NCBI RefSeq assembly: GCF_900475595.1
Contig: NZ_LS483397.1
Span: 591,001-655,000, forward strand
DNA from: Streptococcus uberis
Lineage (GTDB): Bacteria > Bacillota > Bacilli > Lactobacillales > Streptococcaceae
Reading direction: 5' to 3'
Length of the DNA stretch: 64,000 bases
The notes beneath the pieces were generated by a model. That model had not been told where the DNA came from, did no database searches, and saw only the letters and a list, made by a program, of their open reading frames with translations. Below are positions 1-9,786 of this stretch, piece by piece. Every line of letters begins with the position of its first letter. Position 1 is the first letter of the stretch. The translations under genes were made by a program, and so were the position numbers.

Positions 1-302
1 TTTCACCTTTGATGGAAAAACTTGTTGAAGCCTACAAAAAAGAAAATCCAGATGTAACAATCGATATTACTTCAAATGGTTCATCAGCAGGTATCACAGC
101 TGCTAAAGAAAAAACAGCTGATATTGGTATGGTTTCTCGCGAGTTAACTCCTGAAGAAGGAAAAGACTTAAAACATGATGCGATTGCACTTGACGGTATT
201 GCAGTTGTTATTAATAAAGACAATTCAGCAGAAGAAGTTAAAATGCAAACAATCACTGATATCTTTACTGGCAAAGTAACAAGCTGGGATAAAGTTAAAT
301 AA
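1..302 (+). CDS. pstS: Phosphate ABC transporter substrate-binding protein PstS, C-terminal part
   Basis: The 5' end lies outside the window; the frame is open from base 3 and ends in TAA at 300-302. The visible ~99 residues hold the periplasmic-binding-protein signatures NGSSAGI, ADIGMVSREL and ALDGIAVVI, then a DIFTGK motif, and stop at SWDKVK. In classical PstS proteins the SREL/IFTGK block is in the middle and about 130 residues follow. Ending here agrees with the domain order I recall for the pneumococcal SP_2084-type PstS, where this block is C-terminal, so this is probably a complete C-terminus and not a truncation. It captures extracellular phosphate for the PstCAB permease encoded next. 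Confidence 0.9.
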   Translation, partial: SPLMEKLVEAYKKENPDVTIDITSNGSSAGITAAKEKTADIGMVSRELTPEEGKDLKHDAIALDGIAVVINKDNSAEEVKMQTITDIFTGKVTSWDKVK

Positions 303-314
303 GTCGATTAATTT

Positions 315-353
315 GTAAGGGGGACAACGGTCTCCCTTACTTTTCATTGTTTT
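315..353 (+). terminator. Attenuator-like hairpin between pstS and pstC
   Basis: An 11-bp stem (315-325 with 330-340, one G-T pair, AACG loop) is followed by a broken T-rich tract (341-353). It sits between the binding protein and the permease genes with no new promoter evident. It probably reduces read-through so that PstS is made in excess over PstCAB, as is common for ABC transporter operons; the hairpin could also protect the pstS 3' end. Confidence 0.7.
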
Positions 354-367
354 AGAAAGGAAAGCGT

Positions 368-1231
368 GTGAAAAAACAAGCTTTAAAAGAAGATATCTTT
401 AGGATTATATTCTTCCTTAGTGCCGCAACAGCAATTATTGCCATTCTATTGATTTGTGTTTTTATCTTTATGAATGGTCTTCCATTCATTGGTAAATATG
501 GAGTTAGTAATTTCCTTTTAGGACAAGATTGGTCACCATCAAATAAACCAGCAAGTTTTGGTATATTCCCAATGATCATGGGGTCCGTTTTAATTACTTT
601 AGGTGCCATTATCATTGGTGTACCTACAGGTATTTTTACTTCTGTCTTTATGGTTTATTATTGTCCTAAACAAATCTACCATTTTTTGAAATCTGCCATT
701 AACTTGATGGCAGCTATTCCATCAATTGTTTATGGATTTTTTGGTTTACAATTACTTGTACCGTGGATAAGGACATTTTCTGGAAATGGGATGAGCGTCT
801 TAACAGCATCTATTTTGTTAGGAATCATGATTCTTCCAACGATTATCAGTTTGTCAGAATCAGCAATTCGAACAGTTCCAAGTAGTTACTACTCAGGAAG
901 TTTGGCCTTGGGAGCAAGCCACGAACGTACTATTTTTAAAGTTATCGTTCCAGCTGCTAAATCAGGAATATTCTCTGCCATTATCTTAGGTGTAGGACGT
1001 GCCATCGGTGAAACAATGGCGGTTATCCTTGTTGCAGGAAATCAACCCTTATTACCAAGCGGACTCTTTGAAGGAACCAGAACGATGACAACAAATATTG
1101 TTTTGGAAATGGCTTATGCGTCTGGTCAACACCGTGAGGCATTAATTGCAACGTCAGCCGTTCTCTTCGTCTTTATCTTATTAATTAATGCTTGCTTTGC
1201 ATATGTGAAAGGAAAATCCGTTCATGAGTAA
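368..1231 (+). CDS. pstC: Phosphate ABC transporter permease PstC
   Basis: A 287-residue inner-membrane permease with about six hydrophobic helices, one half of the Pst channel. The EAA-type loop reads GVGRAIGETMAV near residues 205-220, typical of PstC. The start is GTG at 368, preceded by AGAAAGGA. It overlaps pstA by 8 bp, so translation is probably coupled. It pairs with PstA and is energised by PstB; the operon is normally induced by low phosphate, but the operon promoter is outside the window. Confidence 0.96.
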   Translation: MKKQALKEDIFRIIFFLSAATAIIAILLICVFIFMNGLPFIGKYGVSNFLLGQDWSPSNKPASFGIFPMIMGSVLITLGAIIIGVPTGIFTSVFMVYYCPKQIYHFLKSAINLMAAIPSIVYGFFGLQLLVPWIRTFSGNGMSVLTASILLGIMILPTIISLSESAIRTVPSSYYSGSLALGASHERTIFKVIVPAAKSGIFSAIILGVGRAIGETMAVILVAGNQPLLPSGLFEGTRTMTTNIVLEMAYASGQHREALIATSAVLFVFILLINACFAYVKGKSVHE

Positions 1232-2039
1232 ATATATTTTGAAAGGCTTGGTTTATCTTTTTTCATTATTAACTTTTGGGTCACTTTTCCTGATCATTGG
1301 TTTTATTCTCGTTAAAGGTTTACCAAATATCACCCCACAACTTTTCCAATGGCACTACACATCAGAAAATGTTTCTTTAATGCCAGCTATTATCTCAACC
1401 GTGATTTTGGTTTTTGGTTCATTATTGTTAGCTCTCCCAATTGGTGTTTTCGCAGGCTTTTACTTGGTCGAATATGCTAAAAAAGGGTCTATCTGGGTTA
1501 AAATGATGCGTATTGCTTCAGATACCTTATCTGGGATTCCATCAATTGTATTTGGTTTATTTGGGATGTTATTCTTTGTTGTTTTCCTTGGTTTCCAATA
1601 TTCATTACTATCAGGAATTTTAACTTCAGTTATTATGGTGCTACCTGTTATCATTCGTGCAACGGAAGAAGCCTTACTTGCAGTTAGTGATAGCATGCGT
1701 CAAGCAAGTTTTGGATTAGGTGCCGGAAAATTGAGAACAATTTTTAAAATTGTTCTTCCAGTAGCAATGCCTGGTATTTTGTCAGGTGTTATCCTAGCTA
1801 TTGGCCGTATTGTTGGAGAAACTGCAGCACTCATGTATACTTTAGGAACTTCTACCAACATGCCAACAAGTCTAATGGCCTCTGGGCGTTCATTGGCACT
1901 TCATATGTATATGTTATCTAGTGAGGGTCTCCACGTCAAAGAAGCTTATGCAACTGGCGTTATCCTAATTATTACTGTATTGATTATCAATTCTATTTCT
2001 AGCTTATTATCTCGTCGTCTTGTGAAAGGAGCATCCTAA
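1224..2039 (+). CDS. pstA: Phosphate ABC transporter permease PstA
   Basis: A 271-residue permease and the second half of the Pst channel. It has about six membrane segments and the conserved loop [12 protein letters not shown] near residues 190-202. The start ATG is inside the end of pstC, with AAAGGA upstream. The product forms the membrane heterodimer with PstC, and pstB follows one base after the stop codon. Confidence 0.96.
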   Translation: MSKYILKGLVYLFSLLTFGSLFLIIGFILVKGLPNITPQLFQWHYTSENVSLMPAIISTVILVFGSLLLALPIGVFAGFYLVEYAKKGSIWVKMMRIASDTLSGIPSIVFGLFGMLFFVVFLGFQYSLLSGILTSVIMVLPVIIRATEEALLAVSDSMRQASFGLGAGKLRTIFKIVLPVAMPGILSGVILAIGRIVGETAALMYTLGTSTNMPTSLMASGRSLALHMYMLSSEGLHVKEAYATGVILIITVLIINSISSLLSRRLVKGAS

Positions 2040-2040
2040 A

Positions 2041-2793
2041 ATGGGAACTTTTTCCGTTAAAAACTTAGATTTATATTATGGGGACTTTAAAGCCCTTAAA
2101 AATGTTAATATTGAACTTCCTCAAGGGGAAATTACAGCTTTAATTGGTCCTTCAGGATGTGGGAAATCGACATTCTTAAAAACCTTAAATCGTATGAATG
2201 ATCTAGTTCCTGGATGCCGTATCGAAGGTGAGATTCTATTAGATGGTGACAATATTTATGACAAAAATATGAACCTTAACTCCCTTCGCAAACGTGTTGG
2301 AATGGTTTTCCAACAACCTAATCCATTTGCAATGTCTATTTATGACAATGTAGCCTATGGCCCAAGAACTCACGGTATTAAAGATAAAGCGCAATTGGAT
2401 GCTATTGTTGAAAAATCTTTAAAAGGCGCAGCTATTTGGGACGAAGTTAAAGATGACTTGAAAAAGAATGCTATGTCACTTTCAGGTGGACAACAACAAC
2501 GTATTTGTATTGCAAGGGCTTTAGCAGTAGAACCAGATGTCCTTTTAATGGATGAGCCAACTTCAGCGTTAGATCCTATTTCAACCTTAAAAATTGAAGA
2601 CTTGGTTCAAAAATTGAAAAAAGATTATACCATTATCATTGTGACACATAACATGCAACAAGCATCACGGATTTCAGACAAAACAGCATTTTTCTTAACA
2701 GGGGAAATTTGCGAGTTTGGCGATACCGTACAAATTTTCACCAACCCACTAGATAAACGGACAGAAGATTACATTTCTGGACGCTTCGGCTAA
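2041..2793 (+). CDS. pstB: Phosphate ABC transporter ATPase PstB
   Basis: A 250-residue ABC ATPase. Walker [10 protein letters not shown] (about residues 35-43), signature LSGGQQQR (about 146-153), Walker [12 protein letters not shown] (about 170-180) and the switch histidine in VTHNMQQ are all present. The length and the RxNPF loop are characteristic of PstB. It hydrolyses ATP to drive phosphate import through PstCA. It lies between pstA and phoU in a tight operon with an AAAGGAG ribosome binding site. Confidence 0.97.
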   Translation: MGTFSVKNLDLYYGDFKALKNVNIELPQGEITALIGPSGCGKSTFLKTLNRMNDLVPGCRIEGEILLDGDNIYDKNMNLNSLRKRVGMVFQQPNPFAMSIYDNVAYGPRTHGIKDKAQLDAIVEKSLKGAAIWDEVKDDLKKNAMSLSGGQQQRICIARALAVEPDVLLMDEPTSALDPISTLKIEDLVQKLKKDYTIIIVTHNMQQASRISDKTAFFLTGEICEFGDTVQIFTNPLDKRTEDYISGRFG

Positions 2794-2807
2794 AGAAAGG
2801 ACAAGCC

Positions 2808-3461
2808 ATGAGAGATCAATTTGAATTAGAATTACAAGAGCTTGAGCAAAAGTTTTTAGAAATGGGCAGTGCCGTATTAGAATCAGCTTCTAAAGTACTA
2901 CTAGCTTTAGCAGCCAAAGATACAGATATGGCAGAATTAATCATCAAAGAAGACAAATTAATTAACCAAGCACAGCTTGATATTGAATTAACATGTGCTA
3001 ATCTTCTTGCTCTTCAACAACCACAGGTAACGGATTTAAGATTTGTACTGACAATCATGTCAGCTTGTTCTGACTTAGAGCGTATGGGTGACCATATGAC
3101 AGGAATTGCCAAAGCCATTTTAAACTTAAAAGAAATTGATACCCTTGATGTCATTGAAGAGCATATTCATGATGCAGGACAAAAAGCTTTGAAAATGATG
3201 TCTGACTTATTACTGGTTTTCCCTAAACGAAATGCTGATAAAGCTATTGCTATCGCAAATCAAGATGAAGCCATTGATCAACTTTACTATAGTATTTCAA
3301 AAGAAATTTTGACAGTAATGAAAGAACAAGAAACATCAGTTCGAAATGGTGCACAATACCTATACATGATGGGGCACATTGAACGATTCGGTGACTATAT
3401 CTCTAACATTTGTGAACGCATTGTTTACCTTGAAACTGGTGAACTAGTTGAATTGAATTAA
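2808..3461 (+). CDS. phoU: Phosphate-signalling protein PhoU
   Basis: A 217-residue all-helical protein made of two PhoU repeats. Each repeat carries a DLERMGDH/ERFGDY-type metal-binding motif (SDLERMGDHM near residue 85, HIERFGDYI near 188). PhoU links Pst transporter activity to the phosphate regulator and limits uptake when phosphate is plentiful. It is the last gene of the operon, 14 bases after pstB, and a strong terminator follows. Confidence 0.95.
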   Translation: MRDQFELELQELEQKFLEMGSAVLESASKVLLALAAKDTDMAELIIKEDKLINQAQLDIELTCANLLALQQPQVTDLRFVLTIMSACSDLERMGDHMTGIAKAILNLKEIDTLDVIEEHIHDAGQKALKMMSDLLLVFPKRNADKAIAIANQDEAIDQLYYSISKEILTVMKEQETSVRNGAQYLYMMGHIERFGDYISNICERIVYLETGELVELN

Positions 3462-3470
3462 GAACAAAAT

Positions 3471-3494
3471 CGCTCAGAGATGAGCGTTTTTTTT
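3471..3494 (+). terminator. Terminator of the pst operon
   Basis: A short GC-containing stem (CGCTCA 3471-3476 with TGAGCG 3481-3486, GAGA loop) is followed by eight T residues. Confidence 0.9.
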
Positions 3495-3569
3495 ATGGTA
3501 TTTTGTGTATTTTTCACCACTCATCTTTAATAAAGAATGGGATAACTTGGGCTTTTTAAGCGACTTTTA

Positions 3570-3590
3570 TGGTATAATATGAGTATTATG
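3570..3590 (+). promoter_or_regulatory. Extended -10 promoter abutting tex (leaderless)
   Basis: TGG-TATAAT (hexamer 3573-3578) predicts a transcript start near 3585. The second in-frame ATG is at 3588, so the mRNA would carry only ~3 untranslated bases. The first in-frame ATG (3579) would lie upstream of the transcript start. No Shine-Dalgarno sequence precedes either ATG. Confidence 0.65.
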
Positions 3591-5720
3591 GAAAATACAA
3601 CTATTGAAACAATTTCAAAGAATTTATCGATTTCTCAAAAACAAATCGAAGATGTTTTAAGCTTAACTGCTGAAGGGAACACGATTCCATTTATTGCTCG
3701 TTATCGTAAAGAAGTTACTGGAAATTTGGATGAAGTAACCATTAAAGCAATCATTGACCAAGAAAAGTCGCTCAACAATCTTAGAGAAAGACGAGAAACG
3801 ATTCTTTCGAAGATAGAGGAGCAAGGAAAATTAACAGATAGTCTAAGATTGGCTATTGAATCAGCAGAAAAATTAGCCGATTTAGAAGAGCTTTACTTAC
3901 CTTATAAAGAAAAAAGAAGAACAAAAGCAACTATTGCACGAGAAGCAGGGCTCTTTCCTTTAGCTCGACTTATCTTGCAAAATAAATCTAATCTAGTAAA
4001 GGAAGCTGAAGCATTTATTTCAGAAAGTTTCCCGACAGCTGAAAAAGCTTTGTCAGGAGCAGTAGATATACTGGTTGAAGCCATGTCAGAAGATGCCAAG
4101 TTGCGATCATGGACCTATAATGAAATTTGGAACTATTCTAATATTCTTTCTCAAGCCAAAGATTTAAGCTTAGATGATAAAAAGATTTTTCAAATCTATT
4201 ATGACTTTTCGGATAAAGTTAATAAAATGCAAGGCTATCGTACGTTAGCGTTAAATAGAGGTGAAAAGTTAGGTGTTTTAAAAGTGTCATTTGACCATCA
4301 TTTAGATAAAATGATGCGTTTTTATAGTGCACGATTTAAAGAAAAAAACGCCTATATCGAAGAAGTTGTTTCACAGACAGTCAAGAAAAAGATTGTTCCT
4401 GCAATGGAACGCCGTATTCGTTCTGAGTTAACGGAAGCAGCAGAAGATGGCGCCATTGCACTTTTCTCAGAAAACTTGAGAAATCTGTTATTGGTATCCC
4501 CTCTAAAAGGGAAAATGGTTTTAGGATTTGATCCTGCTTTCCGAACAGGAGCAAAATTAGCCGTTGTTGACCAAACCGGAAAATTGATGACAACTCATGT
4601 TATTTATCCGGTCCCACCAGCAAGTCAAACTAAGATCCAACTTGCCAAAAAAGAATTAGCAGAAATCATATCAAGTTATGATATTGAAATTATTGCCATT
4701 GGTAACGGTACGGCAAGTAGAGAAAGCGAAGCTTTTGTAGCAGACGTGTTAAAAGATTTTCCAAACACCTCCTATGTTATTGTCAACGAAAGCGGTGCTT
4801 CGGTCTATTCAGCATCTGAATTGGCAAGACATGAATTCCCAGAATTAACAGTTGAAAAACGATCAGCTATTTCAATTGCAAGACGACTCCAAGATCCTTT
4901 GGCTGAGCTGGTGAAAATAGATCCAAAGTCTATCGGTGTCGGACAATATCAACATGATGTGAGTCAAAAGAAATTATCTGAAAACCTTGATTTTGTTGTG
5001 GATACCGTTGTTAACCAAGTCGGTGTTAATATCAATACCGCTAGTGCCGTCTTACTAGAACATGTCTCAGGTCTTAATAAAACGATTTCTGAGAATATTG
5101 TGAAGTATAGGGAAGAAAATGGACGAATTCAAAGCCGAACAGAAATTAAAAAAGTCCCTCGTTTAGGAGAAAAAGCCTTTGAACAAGCGGCAGGTTTCTT
5201 AAGAATTCCAAATGGGAAGAATTTTTTAGATAATACAGGTGTTCACCCAGAATCTTATCCTGCAGTCAAAGAATTATTAAAACAACTAAACATTGAAGAA
5301 TTGGATGATCGTGCGAAAGTTGTCTTGAAATCTGTTCAAATCCCACAAATGGCAAATCAAATTGGTCTAGGTGAGGAAACACTCAAAGATATTATCAAGG
5401 ATTTGTTAAAACCAGGTAGAGACTTAAGGGATGATTTCCAAGCTCCTGTCCTACGTCAGGATATTTTAGATTTAAAAGATTTGGAAATTGGTCAAAAACT
5501 GGAAGGCACTGTTCGCAATGTTGTTGATTTCGGAGCTTTTGTTGATATCGGTGTACATGAAGATGGACTTATTCACATCTCAGAAATGAGTAAGACTTTT
5601 GTTAACCATCCAAGCCAGGTCCTTTCTGTGGGGGATTTGGTCACTGTTTGGGTCTCAAAAATCGATTTGGACAGACACAAAGTTAATTTGAGTTTATTAG
5701 CACCAAATGAATCTCACTGA
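3588..5720 (+). CDS. tex: Tex-family RNA-binding transcription accessory protein
   Basis: A 710-residue protein matching Tex throughout: an N-terminal helical Tex domain ([14 protein letters not shown] near residue 28), a YqgF/RNase H-like core ([10 protein letters not shown] near 310), helix-hairpin-helix repeats, and a C-terminal S1 domain ([16 protein letters not shown] near 636). Tex binds nucleic acid and affects transcription and, in pneumococcus, fitness. I chose the MENTT start because the -10 element overlaps the earlier ATG. The last codons overlap the SprT-like gene by 14 bp. Confidence 0.94.
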   Translation: MENTTIETISKNLSISQKQIEDVLSLTAEGNTIPFIARYRKEVTGNLDEVTIKAIIDQEKSLNNLRERRETILSKIEEQGKLTDSLRLAIESAEKLADLEELYLPYKEKRRTKATIAREAGLFPLARLILQNKSNLVKEAEAFISESFPTAEKALSGAVDILVEAMSEDAKLRSWTYNEIWNYSNILSQAKDLSLDDKKIFQIYYDFSDKVNKMQGYRTLALNRGEKLGVLKVSFDHHLDKMMRFYSARFKEKNAYIEEVVSQTVKKKIVPAMERRIRSELTEAAEDGAIALFSENLRNLLLVSPLKGKMVLGFDPAFRTGAKLAVVDQTGKLMTTHVIYPVPPASQTKIQLAKKELAEIISSYDIEIIAIGNGTASRESEAFVADVLKDFPNTSYVIVNESGASVYSASELARHEFPELTVEKRSAISIARRLQDPLAELVKIDPKSIGVGQYQHDVSQKKLSENLDFVVDTVVNQVGVNINTASAVLLEHVSGLNKTISENIVKYREENGRIQSRTEIKKVPRLGEKAFEQAAGFLRIPNGKNFLDNTGVHPESYPAVKELLKQLNIEELDDRAKVVLKSVQIPQMANQIGLGEETLKDIIKDLLKPGRDLRDDFQAPVLRQDILDLKDLEIGQKLEGTVRNVVDFGAFVDIGVHEDGLIHISEMSKTFVNHPSQVLSVGDLVTVWVSKIDLDRHKVNLSLLAPNESH

Positions 5721-6150
5721 TTACGTCAATGAAGTTTCACTAGAAGACTTCGGTAAACCTTTTAAGCATCATGCTTATTGGAATAAGCGACTCAGAACAA
5801 CTGGAGGACGCTTTTTTCCTAAAGATGGACATCTAGATTTTAACCCCAAAATGTTTCAAGAATTTGGCCAAGAGACCTTTCGACGAATCGTTAGACATGA
5901 GCTTTGTCACTATCATCTCTACTTTGAAGGCAAAGGTTATCAGCATAAGGATCTAGACTTTAAAAGGTTATTAAAAGAAGTGGATGGACTTCGCTATGCA
6001 CCGAGAAGCACAAAAGAGCGGGGAAGCATTAACTATCGTTGCCAGAAATGTGGGCATTGCTATAAACGTCAACGGAGAATCAACCTACAAAAATATGTTT
6101 GTGGTTATTGCAGAGGACACTTAAAAGAAATAAATCAGTCGAAAGACTGA
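5707..6150 (+). CDS. SprT-like metalloprotease-fold protein
   Basis: 147 residues. A HELCHYH zinc-protease motif lies at about residues 64-70 and a C-terminal zinc ribbon with CQKC (about 111) and CGYC (about 132) follows. It belongs to the SprT-like family related to eukaryotic Spartan; the bacterial function is not established. The start lies within the end of tex with no clear ribosome binding site, which suggests translational coupling. Its stop codon lies inside the terminator stem. Confidence 0.88.
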   Translation: MNLTDYVNEVSLEDFGKPFKHHAYWNKRLRTTGGRFFPKDGHLDFNPKMFQEFGQETFRRIVRHELCHYHLYFEGKGYQHKDLDFKRLLKEVDGLRYAPRSTKERGSINYRCQKCGHCYKRQRRINLQKYVCGYCRGHLKEINQSKD

Positions 6151-6159
6151 TTTATTTTA
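6132..6159 (+). terminator. Terminator overlapping the SprT-like stop codon
   Basis: A perfect 9-bp stem (6132-6140 / 6145-6153) with a GAAA tetraloop, then a T-rich tail. The TGA stop (6148-6150) is in the 3' arm, so terminating ribosomes could influence folding. Confidence 0.85.
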
Positions 6160-6207
6160 CTATGTATGGGTCTATAATAATGATATTGAATAAAAGAGGA
6201 GAGTACC

Positions 6208-6483
6208 ATGGAAAGTAAGTTTTATAAACAAAGAAAAAACAGACTTTTAGCTGGTGTTGTTGCAGGTTTAGCAGATAAATATGGCTGGGATTTACCCCTA
6301 GCGCGTGTTTTCGCAGCCTTAGTCATTTATTTTTCAGGTTTTGGGGTTCTGATATATATCCTTTTAGCCATTTTTTTACCTTATAAAGAAGATTTAATCG
6401 CCAATAAAAATGGCAATGGGTCAAGACGTCGTAAAAATGCTGACGTCATTAATGACGACGAAGAAGATGGTTGGTTCTGGTGA
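6208..6483 (+). CDS. PspC-domain membrane protein
   Basis: 91 residues. An N-terminal PspC domain (KNRLLAGVVAGLADKYG, about residues 10-26) is followed by one or two hydrophobic segments (about 30-58) and a charged, Asp/Glu-rich tail ending in GWFW. PspC-type proteins are small envelope-stress proteins. A TATAAT lies at 6173-6178 and AGAGGAG precedes the ATG, so the gene has its own promoter and a terminator on each side: it is monocistronic. Confidence 0.88.
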   Translation: MESKFYKQRKNRLLAGVVAGLADKYGWDLPLARVFAALVIYFSGFGVLIYILLAIFLPYKEDLIANKNGNGSRRRKNADVINDDEEDGWFW

Positions 6484-6551
6484 GAGTATCACAAATTTCT
6501 TCTTTAATGGTAAACAGGACATTTAAAGAAGTGCTTTTAATACAAATGACT

Positions 6552-6590
6552 AGAATCCTTATTACTTGCAATAAGGATTCTTCTTTCTTT
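6552..6590 (+). terminator. Terminator after the PspC-domain gene
   Basis: An 11-bp perfect stem (6552-6562 / 6571-6581) with an 8-base loop, followed by a T/C-rich tract. Confidence 0.85.
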
Positions 6591-6669
6591 AGCTAGAAAA
6601 GCTTTATTTTAGATGTCTTTCTAACAGTTTACTTTGGATTATGTGTTATAATATGAAAAAGGAGAAAAT

Positions 6670-7602
6670 ATGACTGTTACGGTAAAAAAGCTCATTGAAC
6701 GATTAAAATTAGAGATTATTTATGCTAACGATCAATTGTTAGAAAAAGAAATTACAACATCAGACATCTCTCGTCCCGGACTTGAAATGACAGGTTATTT
6801 TGATTATTATTCCCCAGAACGGATTCAGTTATTCGGTATGAAAGAATGGTCATACATGACCAAAATGACTGCTCATAACCGTTATTCTGTTTTAAGAGAA
6901 ATGTTTAAAAAAGACACACCAGCTGTCATTGTTTCCAGAGATTTACCTATTCCAGAAGAAATGGTAAAAGCTGCTGAAGAAGAAGGCATTGCACTCTTAA
7001 GAAGTAAAATTTCCACAAGTCGACTTTCTGGAAGTATTTCCTATTATTTGGATGCTTTACTTGCTGAACGAACGAGTGTACATGGTGTCTTAATGGATAT
7101 TTATGGCATGGGAGTTCTCATTCAAGGGGACTCCGGTATTGGTAAAAGTGAAACAGGTTTAGAACTTGTGAAACGTGGGCATCGCTTAGTAGCAGACGAT
7201 CGCGTGGATGTCTATGCCAAAGATGAGGAAACGCTTTGGGGTGAACCGGCAGAAATATTACGGCATCTCCTTGAAATACGTGGAGTCGGCATTATAGATG
7301 TCATGTCTCTATACGGAGCAAGTGCCGTAAAAGATTCTTCTCAAGTCCAACTGGCAATCTACTTAGAAAATTTTGAAGCTGGAAAAGTCTTTGACCGTCT
7401 CGGAAATGGACATGAAGAAGTAGAATTTGCAGGAGTTAAAGTTCCTCGCATTCGTATCCCAGTTAAAACAGGACGAAATGTTTCAGTTGTTATTGAAGCA
7501 GCAGCAATGAATCATCGTGCTAAACAAATGGGGTTCGATGCTACTAAAACCTTTGAAGAACGCCTCACCAACCTCATAAGTAGAAATGAGGAGATGAAAT
7601 GA
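6670..7602 (+). CDS. hprK: HPr kinase/phosphorylase
   Basis: 310 residues, the usual length. The catalytic region shows His at about 138, the Walker A motif GDSGIGKS at about 153-160 followed by Glu, and the family signature [11 protein letters not shown] near 201-212. HprK phosphorylates and dephosphorylates HPr on Ser46, feeding CcpA catabolite control. A TATAAT lies at 6647-6652 and AAAAGGAG precedes the ATG. It opens a four-gene operon with lgt, overlapping it by 4 bp. Confidence 0.97.
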   Translation: MTVTVKKLIERLKLEIIYANDQLLEKEITTSDISRPGLEMTGYFDYYSPERIQLFGMKEWSYMTKMTAHNRYSVLREMFKKDTPAVIVSRDLPIPEEMVKAAEEEGIALLRSKISTSRLSGSISYYLDALLAERTSVHGVLMDIYGMGVLIQGDSGIGKSETGLELVKRGHRLVADDRVDVYAKDEETLWGEPAEILRHLLEIRGVGIIDVMSLYGASAVKDSSQVQLAIYLENFEAGKVFDRLGNGHEEVEFAGVKVPRIRIPVKTGRNVSVVIEAAAMNHRAKQMGFDATKTFEERLTNLISRNEEMK

Positions 7603-8378
7603 TAGATCCTGTTGCCATTCAGATTGGACCATTTGCTATCCATTGGTATGCCTTATGTATCATGACCGGCCTCGTTTTGGCAGTCTATCTTTCAAGTAAA
7701 GAAGCGCCACGAAAAAAAATGACAAGTGATGATGTCATTGATTTTATTATTATTGCTTTCCCAATTGCTATTGTTGGAGCGCGCCTTTACTATGTCATTT
7801 TTGAATGGTCCTACTATTCCAAACATTTAAATGAATTATTAGCCATTTGGAATGGAGGCATAGCGATTTATGGTGGTTTAATAACTGGTGCAATTGTCTT
7901 ATTCATTTATTGTTATTATAAGGTTTTGAACCCCATTCGTTTTCTAGATATTATTGCTCCAGGTCTTATGCTAGCCCAAGCAATTGGAAGATGGGGGAAT
8001 TTTATTAATCAGGAAGCTTATGGCCGAGTTGTTAAAGCATTGCCTTATTTACCAAGTTTTATTCAAAAACAAATGTTTATTGATGGTCATTATCGTATGC
8101 CAACCTTTTTATTCGAATCTGTCTGGAATATCATTGGTTTTACTATCATTTGTTATCTTAGACGTCAGAAGAAACTTTTATTAGAAGGTGAGGTATTGGC
8201 ATTTTATCTCATATGGTATGGTATTGGTCGATTTGTCATTGAAGGGATGCGAACAGATAGTCTGATCTTTATTGGACTTAGAGTTTCACAAATCGTTTCA
8301 ATTGTCTTAATTATCTTAGGTATTGTATTCGTCATTCTAAGACGACGCCAAAAGGGAATCCCTTATTATCAAGAATAA
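7599..8378 (+). CDS. lgt: Prolipoprotein diacylglyceryl transferase
   Basis: A 259-residue membrane enzyme with about seven transmembrane segments. The Lgt signature [13 protein letters not shown] lies at about residues 128-141. It transfers diacylglycerol from phosphatidylglycerol to the lipobox cysteine of prolipoproteins, including the OppA-like and DUF4430 lipoproteins in this window. The hprK-lgt pairing is the usual one in streptococci; the start overlaps the hprK stop. Confidence 0.97.
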   Translation: MIDPVAIQIGPFAIHWYALCIMTGLVLAVYLSSKEAPRKKMTSDDVIDFIIIAFPIAIVGARLYYVIFEWSYYSKHLNELLAIWNGGIAIYGGLITGAIVLFIYCYYKVLNPIRFLDIIAPGLMLAQAIGRWGNFINQEAYGRVVKALPYLPSFIQKQMFIDGHYRMPTFLFESVWNIIGFTIICYLRRQKKLLLEGEVLAFYLIWYGIGRFVIEGMRTDSLIFIGLRVSQIVSIVLIILGIVFVILRRRQKGIPYYQE

Positions 8379-8394
8379 GGAAAAGGAGAAATTT

Positions 8395-8796
8395 ATGGAT
8401 TTAGTCGGAATCTCACTTATTATTATTGCATTAGCCTTTGTGGCACTGGTTATCTTTTTGATTATCGTTTTGAAAAAAGTATCAGAAACTATTGATGAAA
8501 CGAAGAAAACGATCTCTATTTTAACAAGTGATGTCAATGTCACCTTATATCAAACGAATGAGATTTTAGCTAAAGCCAATGTATTAGTCGAAGATGTTAA
8601 TGGCAAAGTCTCAACGATAGATCCCTTATTTGTTGCTATTGCAGACTTATCTGAAAGTGTCTCTGATTTAAATGTACATGCTCGAGATTTGGGACAAAAA
8701 GCTCGCAATGCTTCAAGTAATGTATCTTCAGTTAGTAAAGCAGCAATTGTAGGTAAAGTTGCTTCCAAAATTTTTAATAAAAAAGGAGAAAAATAA
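8395..8796 (+). CDS. DUF948-family membrane-anchored protein
   Basis: 133 residues: one N-terminal transmembrane helix (about residues 4-27) followed by an extended, heptad-like helical region, typical of DUF948 (YtxG-like) proteins. The function is unknown. It has a good AAAAGGAG site and its stop overlaps the next start (TAATG), so it is co-translated with the YtxH-like gene. Confidence 0.85.
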   Translation: MDLVGISLIIIALAFVALVIFLIIVLKKVSETIDETKKTISILTSDVNVTLYQTNEILAKANVLVEDVNGKVSTIDPLFVAIADLSESVSDLNVHARDLGQKARNASSNVSSVSKAAIVGKVASKIFNKKGEK

Positions 8797-9308
8797 TGGG
8801 TAAATTATTGAAGTCATTAGTAATTGGTACGGCAACCGGCTTAGCAACAGCCTATTTCTTAAGTAGTGAAAAAGGTAAAGAAATCAAAGCAAGAGCTGAA
8901 AAAGCCTTCGAAGCTTATAAAGAAAATCCTGAAGAATATCATCAAATGGCAAAAGATAAAGGTCAGGAGTATAGCCATCTTGCTAAAGAAACATTCTATG
9001 ATTATAAGCAAAAATTTGAAAATGGTGATATAACGCCTGAGCAAGTTTTTGAAACGGTCAAAGAAAAAACAAACCAATTTGTGAAACAAGCTAGTCAAAC
9101 ATTTGCCGATAAATCTGAAAATACTTCTGAAACGGAAGTTAACCTATCAGAAGAGGATATTATCTTCGACTATACAGATCCAAAAGAAGATGTTCCAATT
9201 ATCAGCCAATCAGAATTGACAAGTACAGAGGAAAACTTGTCGTCGGAAATAAGCTCCAAATCAGAAGAAGTAAAATCAGAAACGAATGATTTAGACAATC
9301 ATTTTTAA
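8796..9308 (+). CDS. YtxH-domain protein
   Basis: 170 residues. The N-terminus has a short hydrophobic/glycine stretch (SLVIGTATGLATAYFL) typical of YtxH proteins. A lysine/glutamate-rich helix follows (to about residue 110), then an acidic Ser/Glu-rich tail. Function unknown; probably membrane-attached. It is the last gene of the hprK-lgt-DUF948-YtxH operon and ends at a bidirectional terminator. Confidence 0.82.
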   Translation: MGKLLKSLVIGTATGLATAYFLSSEKGKEIKARAEKAFEAYKENPEEYHQMAKDKGQEYSHLAKETFYDYKQKFENGDITPEQVFETVKEKTNQFVKQASQTFADKSENTSETEVNLSEEDIIFDYTDPKEDVPIISQSELTSTEENLSSEISSKSEEVKSETNDLDNHF

Positions 9309-9314
9309 ACATAA

Positions 9315-9344
9315 AAAAATACTGGAAATCTTTCCAGTATTTTT
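9315..9344. terminator. Bidirectional terminator
   Basis: A 14-bp perfect inverted repeat (9315-9328 / 9331-9344) with A and T runs on its arms. It serves the YtxH operon on the plus strand and the DUF3270-like gene on the minus strand. Confidence 0.88.
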
Positions 9345-9627
9345 ATGATAAGAATGAATGAACTGATTTAGAAATGAGTATTGTAATACCAAAACTCATC
9401 AGACTTGAAAATAGAAAGGCCCAAACAGGTGCAAAATTAATTGCGAGAAGGACGAATGCAAAGAAAACACTGACTAAACTAAAAATAGCAACACGAGCAA
9501 AGAAAAATAATTCTTGTAGTTTAGTACTCTCAAAATTGATTTCTTGAAAATCTTGGTATTTAGGTTCTTGTTCAAGATAACTATTGTTTTCTTCAAACTC
9601 ATAGTTTTTCTTCAATTGAGCTGGCAT
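9343..9627 (-). CDS. DUF3270-like small membrane protein
   Basis: 94 residues: a hydrophilic acidic N-terminus (about 1-38) and two hydrophobic helices (about 40-64 and 67-88). The pattern matches, from memory, the streptococcal DUF3270 family of unknown function. AGGAGAGG precedes the ATG. The gene is monocistronic and convergent with the YtxH operon. Confidence 0.7.
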   Translation of the reverse strand: MPAQLKKNYEFEENNSYLEQEPKYQDFQEINFESTKLQELFFFARVAIFSLVSVFFAFVLLAINFAPVWAFLFSSLMSFGITILISKSVHSFLS

Positions 9628-9765
9628 AGTCCTCTCCTTTCTATTGGGATACTAAATCATTCTAACATAAAAAAAAACTTTTGTCATCCTATTTTAAAAA
9701 AAGTGAAAAAATAAGCACAATTTCTCATTTTTTACAAGAAATGTGCTCCTAATATCCTGAAAATT

Positions 9766-9786
9766 TGATATAATATTGCAGATATG
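9766..9786 (+). promoter_or_regulatory. Extended -10 promoter abutting the first U32 gene (leaderless)
   Basis: TGA-TATAAT (hexamer 9769-9774) predicts a transcript start near 9781, three bases before the ATG at 9784. There is no Shine-Dalgarno sequence. The region upstream is AT-rich with no clear -35, as expected for an extended -10 promoter. Confidence 0.7.
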
